64,000 bases of DNA from Nipponacmea schrenckii (lineage: Eukaryota; Mollusca; Gastropoda; Lottiidae). Shown here in pieces: positions 34,126-46,149 of the stretch. The position numbers and the translations under genes are program-made. Where the stretch lies: contig JAUJPP010000005.1 in the NCBI GenBank assembly GCA_030562195.1, positions 30,243,106 through 30,307,105 on the forward strand, given 5' to 3'. Position 1 is the first letter of the stretch, and every line of letters begins with the position of its first letter. A model generated the notes under the pieces. The model was not told the origin of the DNA and made no database searches. It saw nothing but the letters and a program-made list of their open reading frames with translations.

Positions 34126-34148
34126 TGGTGCCGTGAGGAGTTCGAATC
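34126..34148 (+). promoter_or_regulatory. Primer-binding site of BEL-A
   Basis: TGGTGCCGTGAGGAGTTCG starts a few bases after the LTR. Its reverse complement ends in CCA and contains TTCGA, as a tRNA T-loop to 3' end would. The tRNA species is not assigned. Confidence 0.55.
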
Positions 34149-34275
34149 TGAGGGTTGTCCGCGGCGGACACAGACGTACTGCAACGAAACTTGTCAATAA
34201 ATACATTATTGAGGGTTTAACCGAAATCGACGAAGACGAAATCAATTCAAAGTTCTGCAGCAGAAAAATGAACTA

Positions 34276-35104
34276 TTGGAAAGATTGAATTATGAAATCG
34301 CACAGACCACATCGGAGGAAGACATTGATACAGATATAGAAGAAGCAGATAAGTACACCTTAATAATTATAAAGGGTATTGAAAAATTGAAGAGGTTCTC
34401 AAAATCATCTTTAAATGCACATAACGGTCAGACAAGTGTATTATCTTCTGGAATAAATAATTCATCCAGTTTTCATAAATTGCCAAAGTTGTCCATCGCT
34501 AAATTTGACGGAAACTTGCTGAATTGGCAATCATTTTGGGATTCCTTCGAAGGAGCCATAGACAGAAATGATTTGTTAACAAACTCACAGATATTTAATT
34601 ACCTCAAATCACATTTAATTGGAGAAGCAGGCCAGTTTATTGCTGGATTACAAGTAACAAACGCCAATTATCAAACAGCAATCCAATTATTGAAGGAAAG
34701 ATTCGGACAAGATCAAAAACTTGTCAACACATTCATGAAAAATCTCGCAGAGATACAAGCCCCTACCTCAGGCATTGAAAGTCTCAAGTCATTTTATGAT
34801 AAAATGGAAAGCTATACAAAAGGAATTTAGTATCCAAGATGCCTATATTATCTCCAGTGCATCTGATGAGTTCACACCTACGGCAGCATTTGTCACAAAA
34901 ACACAAAGTGGATCTACCAATAATGAATGGACAAATAATAATATCACTACAAGACCCTGCGTATTTTGCAATGGAGTTCACACACCCTTTTCCTGTAATA
35001 ATGTAACTGAAGTGAACGAGAGAAAGCTAATTGTTAAAGAGAAAGGTTTGTGTTACAACTGTTTTAGGGAACATCGTGTTTCCGATTGTAAATCTAGGGT
35101 GTAG
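34276..35104 (+). pseudogene. gag: BEL-A gag (DUF1759 domain and zinc knuckles)
   Basis: The first frame (34276-34830) has LPKLSIAKFDGNLLNWQSFW and LKERFGQDQKLVNTFMKNL, the DUF1759 capsid-like signature of BEL/Pao Gag. A shift near 34800 leads to a second frame (to TAG 35104) with CVFCNGVHTPFSC and CYNCFREHRVSDC zinc knuckles. Particle-forming protein of the retrotransposon. Frameshifted, so defective. Confidence 0.75.
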
Positions 35105-35165
35105 AATGTAACCGTAAACACCACACAAGTATAATATACTTAATATATACCGATGTACCGTCGGT

Positions 35166-35569
35166 TTGTCCATGGGAAATAACGCTACGGAGAAACAAAT
35201 CGAAAGGGATACGACGGCAATGCACTCAACTTCGGAGGTTACCTCATCTCATGTTTTGCTGAAAACTGCTGTCGCACCAGTGTCTAGCGATAATGGAAAC
35301 AACATAGGTTGTAACATTTTGTTTGACGAAGGCGCTCAGAGAACGTTTATTCGTCAGCAGTTTGCAAACACATTAAATTATAATTCATTAGGAATCGAGG
35401 AGCTCCACATCACTGGATTCGGTGGTGAAAGGTTGGCACGACATTTAGAGAAAATTAACATATACGTGCATACACATGATAACAAGAAAGTGAAAGTGGA
35501 GGCTGTTATTGTACCGGACATAGCCGCACCGATCGAATTCAAGATGCATGAAGTGTTCAAGTTGCCATA
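35166..35569 (+). pseudogene. pol: BEL-A protease (DUF1758, retropepsin-like), cut by BEL-B
   Basis: LLKTAVAPVSS, NILFDEGAQRTFI (the catalytic D-x-G is DEG), ITGFGGE and VIVPDIAAPI belong to the DUF1758 aspartic peptidase of BEL/Pao Pol. Broken off after FKLPY at 35569 by BEL-B. The TSD CCATA spans codons for P and Y. Confidence 0.75.
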
Positions 35570-37004
35570 TGTAGTGTGTGAATCTACAGGGTTGATTTAA
35601 TTAAATGCAGATGGGTATTAAAATATATATATTTTCTTTTCTTTTACAACTATACATATAATACGATTGACTGAAATATACAAAATAAAGAATTATTAAA
35701 ACTTAGAATCTCTAACGACAGAAAAACATTAGGCCTATGATACAGTAGTAGTCATTAAAGGCAACGCTAACAAACAAGATTTTATATGCAAAACTAAAGG
35801 GATGAAAGACCAGATAAGACCATTAACATATCAATGAAAATAAAAATATACAAGATCAAAACATACCATAAATATTGGCCCTAACAACCTCCTCTAGAAT
35901 TATAAATAATCTAAAATATGAGCAAAGTGAAAATCGCCATGTTTCTGTTTCTGCTAGGGCTGCAACGATTCCTGAAGTGGCGATTCGATACACTAAACGA
36001 TACCCGTGCGACGATACGATTTATTGCGATAATAAATCGCGATTCTTTGTTAAAAGGGAAAAGACAGAGAAAACTGATATTAATATTAATATTTAAACAC
36101 ACTTTTCAATATTTGGCACAGGTACAGTCTTTTTGTACTCCGTTTTCATCAGCATTGTTTTACTTACGCACCACCCTCCCCATCTTCCCGTAAAGCTATC
36201 GATTTGAAACTTGGCAGAGGGGTACTTATATGTGTCCTGAATATTCACAGCCAATTCCAGACGATTCCGACCATTCCTTCTATTTATAATTAGCTTTTCG
36301 GAACGTTGGAGAGTGCGTAAGTTAAACAGTGCCGTGAAACAAAATGACTTCCAAACTTCGGATTTATATTTTCTCTCAGCGCTTTCGTGTTCGTTTTTTT
36401 TCACTGGCTTTTTCAACCACAACGGTTTTTGACATTATTTGAATCTTATTAAATATATTAGCGAAATTAATTACGACATGTGCAATTCCATACTGCTATA
36501 TCCGGGAAAAAATTATTGATAACTGCAAACAGACATTACGAAGTCAAAATGTGTTTTAAAAAACTACTAAATAAGCATAATAGCAACATATGTTTTTGGT
36601 GTTGTCTTTTATTCGTCAATAAACAAAAATAAATCATTTCTTTTTTTTTTTTTGCAAATAATACGTGAAAAACAAATTTCTAATATCCTATAACGACAGA
36701 ATTTTTTAAATACGCAAGGAATCCGTGTTCTTAGGAAAATGAAGGGAGGTAATCAAATATCAAAATCGTGCTGATGCATCGCGATTATTTTTTTCTAACG
36801 AAATGCATCGATAAGCAGGAACGAATCGCGATTCATCGATTTTACGGTGAATGGTTGCAGCCCTAGTTTCTGCACTAACTTCCTTCAAAGGGAAATAACT
36901 TATACGCATCTTTAATCTATAAAGGGAGGTAACCAAGAATTTTCAATTTTATCAGACTACAATTTATGAATTTAAAAACAATAAAAGTATTATTGACCCT
37001 TACA
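35570..37004 (-). repeat. BEL-B LTR (element 3' LTR) with hAT insertion
   Basis: TGTAG...CTTACA. Removing the 911-bp hAT element and one TSD leaves about 516 bp, matching the 533-bp partner. Confidence 0.9.
35955..36865 (-). mobile_element. hAT-like DNA element, 911 bp, 8-bp TSD GTTTCTGC
   Basis: Terminal inverted repeats TAGGGCTGCAACGATT and, inverted at the right, TAGGGCTGCAACCATT. They are flanked by GTTTCTGC at 35947-35954 and 36866-36873. The sister LTR has the empty site. 8-bp TSDs and a GGGCTGCAA-type terminus are typical of hAT. A minus-strand frame (36093-36422) contains KSEVWKSF, like the start of a BED zinc finger, but no transposase core. Subterminal CGATTC-rich motifs are present. 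Non-autonomous. Confidence 0.85.
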
Positions 37005-37195
37005 CACCGACTCCCTAATATTTATCGAATGAAATATTATACCTAAGAAGATTAAGTCAATAATACAAAATATAATACAAGAAATAATATGAAAAATTAT
37101 CATAGTTATGCTATCCTTAAAGCCTTTCCTCTATTATCACTATCAAAATTCATCACAATTCTAGCTGTCAGCTTTTAGAATCAAACAAAGTTTAT

Positions 37196-38228
37196 CTATA
37201 GGTCTTTGTAACTCTGAGTGCCTTTTTTCACATTCACCATTCTTGTTAACCCTTTCTTGTCTGTCACTACACTAACTACTCTGCCTAGCGACCAGGAATT
37301 TTTGTGTGCAGAATCCACCAGTAAAACCAAATCGTTTACAACTAGGTTCCTTTGCGTTTTGATCCATTTCTGTATTTCTTGCAGGAGATGGAAATATTCT
37401 CTAACCCATCGTTTCCAATGGACATCTGCGAGATACTGAACTTGCCTCCATCTATTCCTGATATAGCTGTCTGTTTTGCTAAATATGCCGGGTGGCAATT
37501 CAGGACCTTTCCTCAATAACATTATTGATTAGGAGTTAAAACTTCTAAGTTGAGATCTTGAGGGTCATTAGATATTTCTGTGAGTGGCCTGTTGTTTATG
37601 ATGTTTTCTACTTCAAAGAAGAGAGTTTGTAAGCCTTCATCATCTGACTTTAATATCTGTATCTTTAAGAGCGAGTATAGAACCTTGCGAACTATTTTGA
37701 TGAGACGCTCCCACACACAAAATGAGAGCCAGTGGGTGGATTAAATCTCCACTTGGTTTGATGTTGTTGAAGTGATTTCTCAATTTGGTCAGCATTCCAT
37801 TTTTGAAGTCCCAATCTCATTTCTTTCTCAGCACCTCCTAGGTTAGTTCCATTGTCAGATATCATCTCTAATGTTGGACCTCTTCGTGCCTGGAATCTTC
37901 TTAATAGCATTGACACAAGAGTTCATGTCAAGGAAGTGAGCTACTTCAAGATGTATGGCTCTTGTTGACAAGCAGGTAAATATAACACCGTATCTTTTAA
38001 CGTAAATTTTTGAACCATTCTACTAATTCGTACAGCAACTGTGGCAGCAGTGAGCTCTAGACGAGGAATAGTTATCTTCTTTATTGGTACCACTCTTGAC
38101 TTTTCCATAACCATAGAAATATGTATTACACCATTCTGATCAATCTGACGAATATATAAAACCACACCATAGCCATTATTACTGGCATCAGAAAATGAGT
38201 GAAGTTGGCATTCTACAATAGGTTCTAA
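37196..38228 (-). pseudogene. pol: BEL-B RNase H / integrase / DUF5641 relics
   Basis: In order on the minus strand: KKITIPRLELTAATVAVR (RNase H-like region, 38165-37941), then directly TLEMISDNGTNLGGAEKE (integrase core, 37916-37692), VENIINNRPLTEI (37716-37522), and RNRWRQVQYLADVHWKRW with SLGRVVSVVTDKKGLTRMV (DUF5641, 37522-37196). The end of RNase H and the first half of integrase are missing, indicating an internal deletion. Several frame changes. Confidence 0.7.
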
Positions 38229-39375
38229 TTAAGGAACTTTGATGCATCTTGAAAAGGTGAAACTTTCTAGCTGAGGCAAATCTTTTAACCATCCATTCCA
38301 TCTACTGAGTTCTGTACTAAATATTGCGGCATCCCATTCTAGTCCTTGTCTAGTTAAATCTTGCAATAAGATTCTCGCTGGAAGAATATAGGGTGCTGCC
38401 AATCCAAGAGGATCATATACAGAACTCGTAATGGCTAATATTCCTCTTCTGGTAGGTTTGCGATCGGGAAGATTTATTTTAAATCCAAAACAGTCTAATT
38501 CTGGATACCATGTTACACCCAAAGCTCTACCAACTGGTAATTCATCCTTATCTACATCAATTTCTTTGATTTCTTTAGATCTTTCTTCAGGCGGTATGGA
38601 TTCAAAACCTCCTCTGCTACATAGTTTCTTGATTTCTTGTATACGATGAATTGCTTTCTTTTCTGAATTTTCTGATCTCAAGCAGTCATCAACATAGAAA
38701 TTATGTAGTATTGCTTCTATTGTTTCTGTATCAAACAAGTCTGTATTGTCCAGTGCAGTCTGACGAAGAGCTGCATTAGCACAGCTAGGAGATGAAGTTG
38801 CTCCAAAGATGTGTACTTTCATTCGGTAAGACTCGGACTGCAAATGCACATCTCCCTTTGGCCACCATAGCTTCAAGTAATTGGAGTCTCTCCCAGGTAT
38901 CCTTACTTGGTTAAACATAGCTTCGATATCTCCTTGAATAGCTACCTTTTCTTTTCTGAAACGAAGTAGTACACCAGGTAAAGTGTTGGTTTGGTTAGGG
39001 CCGGATAAAAGCGATCCGTTTAGAGAGATACCTTCAAAAGTAGCGGCACAATCAAACACCACCCTAATCTTCTGAGGCTTCTTAGGATGGTATACACCAT
39101 GGTGGGGAATATACTAGTCTGTGTGATCTTGTCTCTCTCTGTTGCCTATTATCTTCTCTGCATAATCTTTCTTTATCAAATCTTCCATAAACTCTATATA
39201 ATCCTTGGCAAATTCAGGATATTTCATCATCTTCTTCTTTAATGTTTCTAAACGCTGAACAGCTTGTCGTTTGTTATCGGGAAATAGAACCCCGTCATTC
39301 TTAAATGGTAGAACTTGATAGACTCTTTTACTTTCTGCAGAAATGCTTAATTGCGTGGCAAATAAAATTTGTCAC
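38229..39375 (-). pseudogene. pol: BEL-B reverse transcriptase
   Basis: Frame 39062-38229 has FDCAATFEGISLNGSLLSGP, AIQGDIEAMFNQVRIP, FGATSSPSCANAALR and the catalytic box HNFYVDDCLRS (YVDD), followed by ITSSVYDPLGLAAPYILPA. These are the BEL/Pao RT motifs. Upstream (39372-39065) RLETLKKKMMKYPEFAKDY and PHHGVYHP continue the domain after an in-frame stop (about 39112). 5' of 39375 the frame is lost in the Helitron-like insertion. Confidence 0.8.
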
Positions 39376-39394
39376 GCTTTGTTTTCGTTCGGAT

Positions 39395-39398
<4 letters not shown>

Positions 39399-39433
<35 letters not shown>

Positions 39434-39470
39434 AGTGCGTACATCGAACGCACTGCTTTGTTTTCGAAAT

Positions 39471-39504
<34 letters not shown>

Positions 39505-41454
39505 CGAATTCTGGTCAGAGCGCCCAGCCAAAACTGCACATGCCACACTCATTCTGTTAACATTTCTCCCGAAAATGCCGCGAGACTAAATCTGATGAAT
39601 GTATTTTGACGCCATTTTGACCTACAGGAAATGACGTAGCGCCGTCTACAGTTTTTCTTTGTTTTTCAATTTGCGGCTTTATTTTTGATACGATTTTGAT
39701 CGGTTTTTTTAGGTAACTACATTGAATTTAGTTTTAAAAGATAGAAATTTAAGAATTATACATTTCCCAACTTTCTCGCTGACATTTTGAATTTGAAATT
39801 TTTTGCATTTTCTAACTTCTACAGTTTTATTTCGATCGATCTGAAAACTTACAGATATATAAATATTTGGATTTCGAAGTATAATTAATTTTCAAAATTT
39901 CGATATCACTTCCGGTTTTGATGTTATTTGCTTTTAAAGTTGAACTTTGCACTTCCGGAATAATGAAGATACTTGAAAAATTTCTTTTGTAATTAGCTAC
40001 AATTGTCAATTGAATGATGTTAAATTAAGAAAATTCGAACCGGAAGTAACGGATCTTCCGCCATCTTGATACGACTAAATTTTGTAAAACTGAAATAAGT
40101 TCTCAGGGATAAGTCTAATTTGCATAATTTTAGATTTTCTAGAAACATCAATTGATTGCGCAAAAAAGTATGGGAAGGAATTTTTGAATTTCGATTTTGT
40201 TTTTCTTTTATTTCCGGTTGAATTTTTTCAGTAATTGTCAAAACTTTAACCGGTCATATTTCGTGACCTTGACCTTTGATGACCTTTTGACCTGAACAAA
40301 AGTTATTGCTCTTCATTATATCTGCCCAATGGTATCCCCACTTTTGTTGTCCGATCTTTACTTCCGGTTTTGCAGCCAATTGAAAATCACAAATTTTAAC
40401 TTTAAAGAGCTCTATCACGTGACCTAATTTACATAGGACAGAATTTTTTATATATTCCTTTTACGTTTAATGTCATCTTTCCATTAATATATCACACTTG
40501 GTATTTTTATCAAAATTGCGCGTTTAAAAATTTCAAAATTCTGTAATTTCTTCTATACTAATTGTGCGTGTTTTCTTTAAATCGAAATAGAGTCTCAGGG
40601 GATAATTCGATTTGTGTTATTTTGATGTATATAGAATCTATAACCGATTGCCGAAATATATATGGAAACCGATTTTTGAATTTTGAATTTGATTTTGAGA
40701 TTTTAACGATTAAAATTTTTTAAAACTTTGAAGGGTCGTATATTGTGACGTTGACCTTTGAATAATTTTTGACTGTACAAATATGATAGCTCTCGAGAAG
40801 TTCTATCCAATGATATATAAAGCTTTATTGTAAGATGTATACTTCTGCTTTTATCGCCATTTGAAAATTGCGAATTTTCCCTATAAAACAATCTGTTTAA
40901 TGTGTTGCATTTTTAAATTTTAAAATGTTAGGCCGCGCTATTTATGTGGTGTCTCAATGTTATACCCTGGCGACTTAAGACAACTTGAACCATTAGTGAC
41001 CTATCGATTTGTATATAGCTTCGACATTGTCTATCCAATGCTATATATATATTTTTTGTACGATATCTACTTTTGGTTTCATCGCCATCTGAAAATTGCG
41101 AATTTAATATATAAAACAATCTACATTGTATTGGGTATTATTCTCTACGTTTGGGCGATTTACAAATATGAGTTTCGGCGATCCGGATATCTTTTTTAGA
41201 TTAAACGACCCTCTATCCATTTTTTATTATGATTTTAACTTGCTATCTATCTTAATTGATGATGAGGGCTAAGGATGGGGAGGGGCAAAGAGGGGAGAGG
41301 GGGAAAAGGGGGGTATGGGAGCGTTTGTTATGAAATCAAAATCCATTTCTGATGCACATTTTTTTATTTTGATAAACCCTTTTTGTCTTTTGCTTAACGA
41401 ACGAATCCCTGGATGGAACGCACTGCTTCAGTGCCGTTAGGCGTACGGCTCTAG
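39399..41454 (+). mobile_element. Helitron/Helentron-like non-autonomous element (HINE), copy c
   Basis: Begins with T-runs around GCAGTGCG...CGCACTGC (a subterminal inverted repeat that recurs near the 3' end at 41415-41425). Contains many CTTCCGGTTT blocks and the phrase 'gtgaccttgacctttgatgacc'. Ends with a 5-bp hairpin GCCGT / ACGGC (41433-41449) and CTAG at 41451-41454, followed by T. No ORF of interest. Subterminal inverted repeats plus a 3' hairpin and CTAG fit Helentron-associated elements. Exact 5' end uncertain. Inserted in BEL-B pol. Confidence 0.5.
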
Positions 41455-41468
41455 TTTTTTTTTTTTTT

Positions 41469-42785
41469 TTGGGAAGCTCGCTAGCCCAAACGGAAAAAGA
41501 TAGACTATTTTTGTTTTCACCAATGGTTTTTATATGGGCTGGAATCAAAAATGAATATCTAACATAATATTTTCGCTAACCCGAAAGTGGCTAATTGCAT
41601 AATATGCAAATAAGATTTCAAGCTAGCTCGGGCCCTAATAGTCGGATCGGTCTGAAATTTACAGGATATAGATAGATAGGCAGCGCAATTAAAACTACAT
41701 CATCAAAATTTTTTGATCACTTCCGGTTTGGGCGTGGGGACTTCCGGTTTTTTCGTCTCATGTCGGGCGACCCTGCTTCCCATGTAATTCAAGAATCTAA
41801 ACAAAAACAGTATATTTAAGCTATACTAAATGATTTTAATCCCCTGAGATGAAGAAAAATTAAATTGAATGTTGCGCATGCGCAGTTTTCAAAAATGGCA
41901 AATTTTCTTAAAAATTTAATAAGTCCGCCAATTATTGACCGATTTTTATGATTTTGGTGTCTATCAAAAGCTTGATACTTTATCTAAAAAATGTTGAGAA
42001 CAGAATTTTGATTTTCGAATTTGAATTTTTTTTTATGCCCGTTCGAATTTTTCAAAAATTTAAAACTCTATATCTCGTGACCTTGACCTTCAATGACCTT
42101 GACATTTGAGATGTAGAATGTCCTTGACCTCAGCTGTCTATAGATGTGCTGATATTGCATGACAAATATTAACTTCCGGTTTTATAGCCCACCGAAATCT
42201 GACTATTTTGCAATTTTGGACGGTTATATTACACTTCCGGGCTCTAATGTTCGGATCGATCTGAAATTTACAGGATATAGATAAATACGCATCACAATTA
42301 AAAATATATCATCAAAATTTTTTGATCACTTCCGGTTTGGGCGTGGGGACTTCCGGTTTTTTATCTCATTTCAGGCGACCCTACATCCCGTGTAATTCAA
42401 GAATGTAAGCAAAAACAGTATATATTAGCTATACAAAATAATTTGTATCCCCCAATTGCTAGTTGCGCATGCGCCATTTTTCCAAGAATGGCAAATTTTC
42501 TTTAAAATTTAATTAGTCCGTCATTTATTATTTATGCCCGTTTGAATTTTTTAAAAATTTGAAATTCTAAATCTTGTGACCTTCACCTTCAATGACCTTG
42601 AAATTTTCCATATAGAATGGCCTTGACATCAGCTGTCTATAGATCTAACAATATTGTTACGCTTGTTCCACAATTGGAGGCTGAAAAGTACCGGAATTGA
42701 AAGCTAGCAGGTTAGAAGTTTCAAAATGTTCGAAATCCATGGGATAACGCATAGTTGCCACGCTCGGAGCTGTTCACAGTTCTAG
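41469..42785 (+). mobile_element. Helitron/Helentron-like non-autonomous element (HINE), copy d
   Basis: Starts 'gggaagctcgctagccc' immediately after a T-run that follows copy c, and ends with hairpin GCTGT / ACAGT and CTAG (42782-42785) followed by T. Two internal direct repeats of 'gatcacttccggtttgggcgtggggacttccgg' (about 41725 and 42327). BEL-B protease sequence resumes at 42786. Head-to-tail with copy c. Confidence 0.5.
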
Positions 42786-43288
42786 TCTATTACTGAATTT
42801 TCTTTCTTATCATCTATCAGGAGCTCTGGAAAATCAAACTGGTACGATTGTTTGACCAGCCTTTCTAAATTTATATCATCTTGGATAGCTGTTATCTCTA
42901 CTCTGTTTACCATCATCATATCATCTAAACTACCTCCTTGATGTACCACATTACATGGAATCCAGCCCAGGACTGTCTTTGTTGCATATGCTGCATGTTA
43001 GGTCCTATCTTAAATTCTAATGGTCTATAGGCCTCCGGTACATTCGTTCCAATCAAAAGACCAATTTCAGCATCCAGTTCTGAGAGTTGAATATCACGCA
43101 AGTGTGGGAATTCTTCCAGCCATAGTAGGAATGTGTGATATGTGTGATGTGTGATATAAAATTGTAAATACTCGCAATATAATTATTGATAAGATGAAAC
43201 AACTGTAGTATTCTGTAGATTTTACTTATTATTTTTTTTTCCTTGTGATGTATTTAATTTGTCTTTATACATTATGTATCATATACTC

Positions 43289-43322
<34 letters not shown>

Positions 43323-45591
43323 AATGTGTGCTTTCGTAACTGGCATTCTTTCCTTGGTGTAGACTGTAGGAAGGAAAATATATTCATCACCATCCAACGC
43401 TGCAACTTCTATTCCATTTACAGCAGTAGAAATAAATTCAAATGGCTTTCCGACAGTTTCCAAAGTTTATTTCTTACTTCTTCCTGATCCACCAATACAA
43501 TGCGCTAAATTGTTTGTACCCATCGTAATGCTACTTCCATCATCCAGAAAAGCATAGGTCTTGACAACTGTGGATTTCCCTTTCATTCTGACTTTAACTG
43601 GTATAATTGCCATTTTACAATTAGTACCGGCTCCCATATCTGCACCAGAACCTCTATAAGTGGATGAAGTATTAACAGGTTTCGGGACTGGATCAGGTTC
43701 TGACTTCTTATATCCATCTGGTCTTTTCTTCCCTTTTCTATCTTCCAGATGGTTATCTTTTCCTTCTTTCTTTTCTTTATCTTCATCATGCAAGACAATG
43801 GGATGGTAACCGGAACATTTAGAGCAAGTAATAATTTGTCTACACCGTCTTCTTCTGTGACCAGCGGTCAAGCATCCAAAACACACACCTAATTTCCTAA
43901 CTTCTTCTAATCTTTCTGTAATTGGTTTATACTTTAATTTAAAACAGTTCAGTAATTGGTGATTTGTCCCTTCACAGAAACTGCAAGTTTTCTCAGGCTT
44001 TGATTTATTCTGTATTTGAGTAGACCTTGTTTCACTTTTCTTCTGGATATTGTTAACTACGAAGGTGTTTCTTGATCCAGGATGGCCTTTGTCTGAATGT
44101 GTTGACTTAGACTGACTAGATAAGTTTGATAAAGAAGACAAGGCATCTTTACCATAAATGGGATCATTAGATTTTCTGGCTTCTCTTTTGACAAAGGTTT
44201 CAAATTCTATAAATGTAACAGGTTTCTGTGTGTCCTTTAGATTGCTAACTATATTTCTCCATTTTGAGTGTAGATAGACTGGTAGCTTTTTTAAAAGTTT
44301 TGGCATATTACCAGGGTATTCTAGGACTTTAACTGCTTCAATGTCAGATATAGCATACCGACATTCTGTTACGAATATGCAGTATTCATCTAACTTCTTT
44401 GGATTATCTCCCTTGATCTCTGGTCAATGTAAAGCTCGTTTTACTAAGGTGTTAGCAATATTTTCCGCAGTTCCATATCTTTCATATAACTCTGTCATTG
44501 CTGCCTTTAATCCAACTTCTCCAGACAAATAGCTAAACCCAGCGACAATCCTTTTGGCTTCTCCAGTGGTATACTGATATAAATAATTCAACTTTTCTTC
44601 GTCGGTCTCGCAAAGGGATAGTATCTGATAGTTGAATTGTCTAATAAATCTTCGATAAAGAGCAGGATCTCCACCAAACTTATCTATATCGGTTTGTGGT
44701 TTTGCAAGTACGGATATTATATCTTGATGATTATCATTACCAGTACTTCTAGACGGGAAAAACTCTCTTGCATGTGGATTGAAGTTTTGATTGGTATCAT
44801 TCTGCAAGGTAGGAATGGCATTGAAAATTGGATTTCCTAAGCTATCCCTCTTTACTTCTTGATCTTGTGGCTGTGGCCGACTTTTCAAATCAACTTCTGA
44901 CTCTATTTTCTCATCATATGTTCTAACTTGGTCTAACTCCAAATCTATCCTTAATTCTTCTTCTTGCTGTTGTAGTAGCAGCTTTGCCTGTTCCAAATCC
45001 TGTTTCTTCTTCAGATAAGATTTTTCTTATAACAACTCTCTTCTTCTTTGTTGTACGAACTGATTGACTTCCTGCTCCATTCATTGACTTATTTGGTACT
45101 TCTTGTGGGGACCTGTTACTCAAAGAGTCCTTTTCTGTTCCTTCACTTGATTGCTTATCATTCTTTAAAAATATTTCCTCAACAGCAGACTTGAATTTTC
45201 GAAAGCCAGCGTCTTTTTTAGCAAATATTTCTTGAACATAGTTTATATGTTCCTCTTCTGTCAGAAGATCACAATATTCATTGTGAACCATCAAAAAAGA
45301 TTCATATACAGACATCCATGCCAAATATTGAGTTTTTAGTGCTCTTAGTTCAATAATATCTTCACAAAGAGTGTTTTCCACCACTGTGGCTTTTCTTTCC
45401 AAATCTTTGAATAATCTCTGAAGATCAGTTTCTTTTGATTCTTTTTTGTATCCTAGGCCTTTCTGTGATAATGTCTTTGTTCTAGATGAACCTTTTCTAC
45501 TTCTGGTACTACCATTCTCACTTTTATGATCATCTTCTCTGACTCTTGATCTAGCTGGAAACTCATCTCTCATCTTTTCTTTGCTGCTCAT
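42786..45591 (-). pseudogene. gag: BEL-B gag and protease
   Basis: 45591-44923 starts MSSKEKMRDEF (charged N-terminus). The overlapping frame 44996-44424 carries the DUF1759 region (DIDKFGGDPALYRRFIRQF, LYERYGTAENIANTL). 44306-43467 has zinc knuckles (CSFCEGTNHQLLNC, CFGCLTAGHRRRRC) and the protease start TYAFLDDGSSITM. The protease continues in other frames (QLSELDAEIGLLIGTNVP) to 42786 where the Helitron-like copies begin. Interrupted by a poly(A) insertion at 43148-43320. Frame changes at about 44960, 44420 and 43467. Confidence 0.75.
43148..43320 (+). mobile_element. Poly(A)-tailed retroinsertion with 10-bp TSD
   Basis: 173 bp ending in a run of about 29 A, flanked by GGAATGTGTG at 43138-43147 and 43321-43330, in the BEL-B protease. 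Variable-length TSD plus poly(A) is the mark of LINE-mediated retrotransposition: a truncated LINE, SINE or processed transcript. The body is too short to identify. Confidence 0.8.
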
Positions 45592-45616
45592 ATTTTTACC
45601 ATTTATGTCAATTTCA

Positions 45617-46149
45617 TGTAGGTTGTGAATCTACAGGGTTGATTTAATTAAATGCAGATGCTATTAAAATATATATCTTTTCTTTTCTTTTACAACTATA
45701 CATATAATACGATTGACTGAAATATACAAAATAAAGAATTCTTAAAACTGAGAATCTCTAACGACAGAAAAACATTAGGCCTATGATACAGTAGTAGTCA
45801 TTAAAGGCAACGCTAACAAACAAGATTTTATATGCAAAACTAAAGGGATGAAAGATCATATAAGACCATTAACATATCAATGAAAATAAAAATATACAAG
45901 ATCAAAACATACCATAAATATTGGCCCTAACAACCTCCTCTAGAATTATAAATAATCTAAAATACATGTATGAGCAAAGTGAAAATAGCCATGTTTCTGT
46001 TTCTGCACTAACTTCCTTCGAAGGAAATAACTTATACGTATCTTTAATCTATAAAGGGAGGTAACCAAGAATTTTCAAGCTGCTTAATTTTATCAGACTA
46101 CAATTTATGAATTTAAAAACATTATTATTAAGTATTATTGACCCTTACA
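45617..46149 (-). repeat. BEL-B LTR (element 5' LTR)
   Basis: 533 bp, TGTAGG...CTTACA, nearly identical to the other LTR, with an uninterrupted hAT target site (one copy of GTTTCTGC, about 46000). Confidence 0.9.

Larger units (their letters stand above)
35570..46149 (-). mobile_element. BEL-B: second BEL/Pao retrotransposon, opposite strand (TSD CCATA)
   Basis: Flanked by CCATA at 35565-35569 and 46150-46154, with two LTRs in direct orientation. Coding order on the minus strand: gag (45591-43500), protease (to 42786), RT, RNase H, integrase, DUF5641 (39.37-37.2 kb). Carries a hAT-like element in one LTR, two Helitron-like copies in pol, and a poly(A) insertion in the protease. Confidence 0.9.

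Noticed and set aside
34120..34160. Possible tRNA gene because of TTCGAATC
   Set aside because: Only the 3' end complement is present, directly after an LTR; it is a primer-binding site, and no D-arm or anticodon arm is seen.
39305..39609. ORFs of 63-94 codons rich in phenylalanine
   Set aside because: They are produced by two long T-runs (39400-39430 and 39472-39504) and overlap in all frames; not coding.
41210..41330. G-rich stretch (ggggaggggcaaagaggggagaggggg) as a polypurine tract or G-quadruplex gene feature
   Set aside because: It lies inside the Helitron-like copy, not before an LTR; a G-quadruplex is possible but nothing else supports a role.
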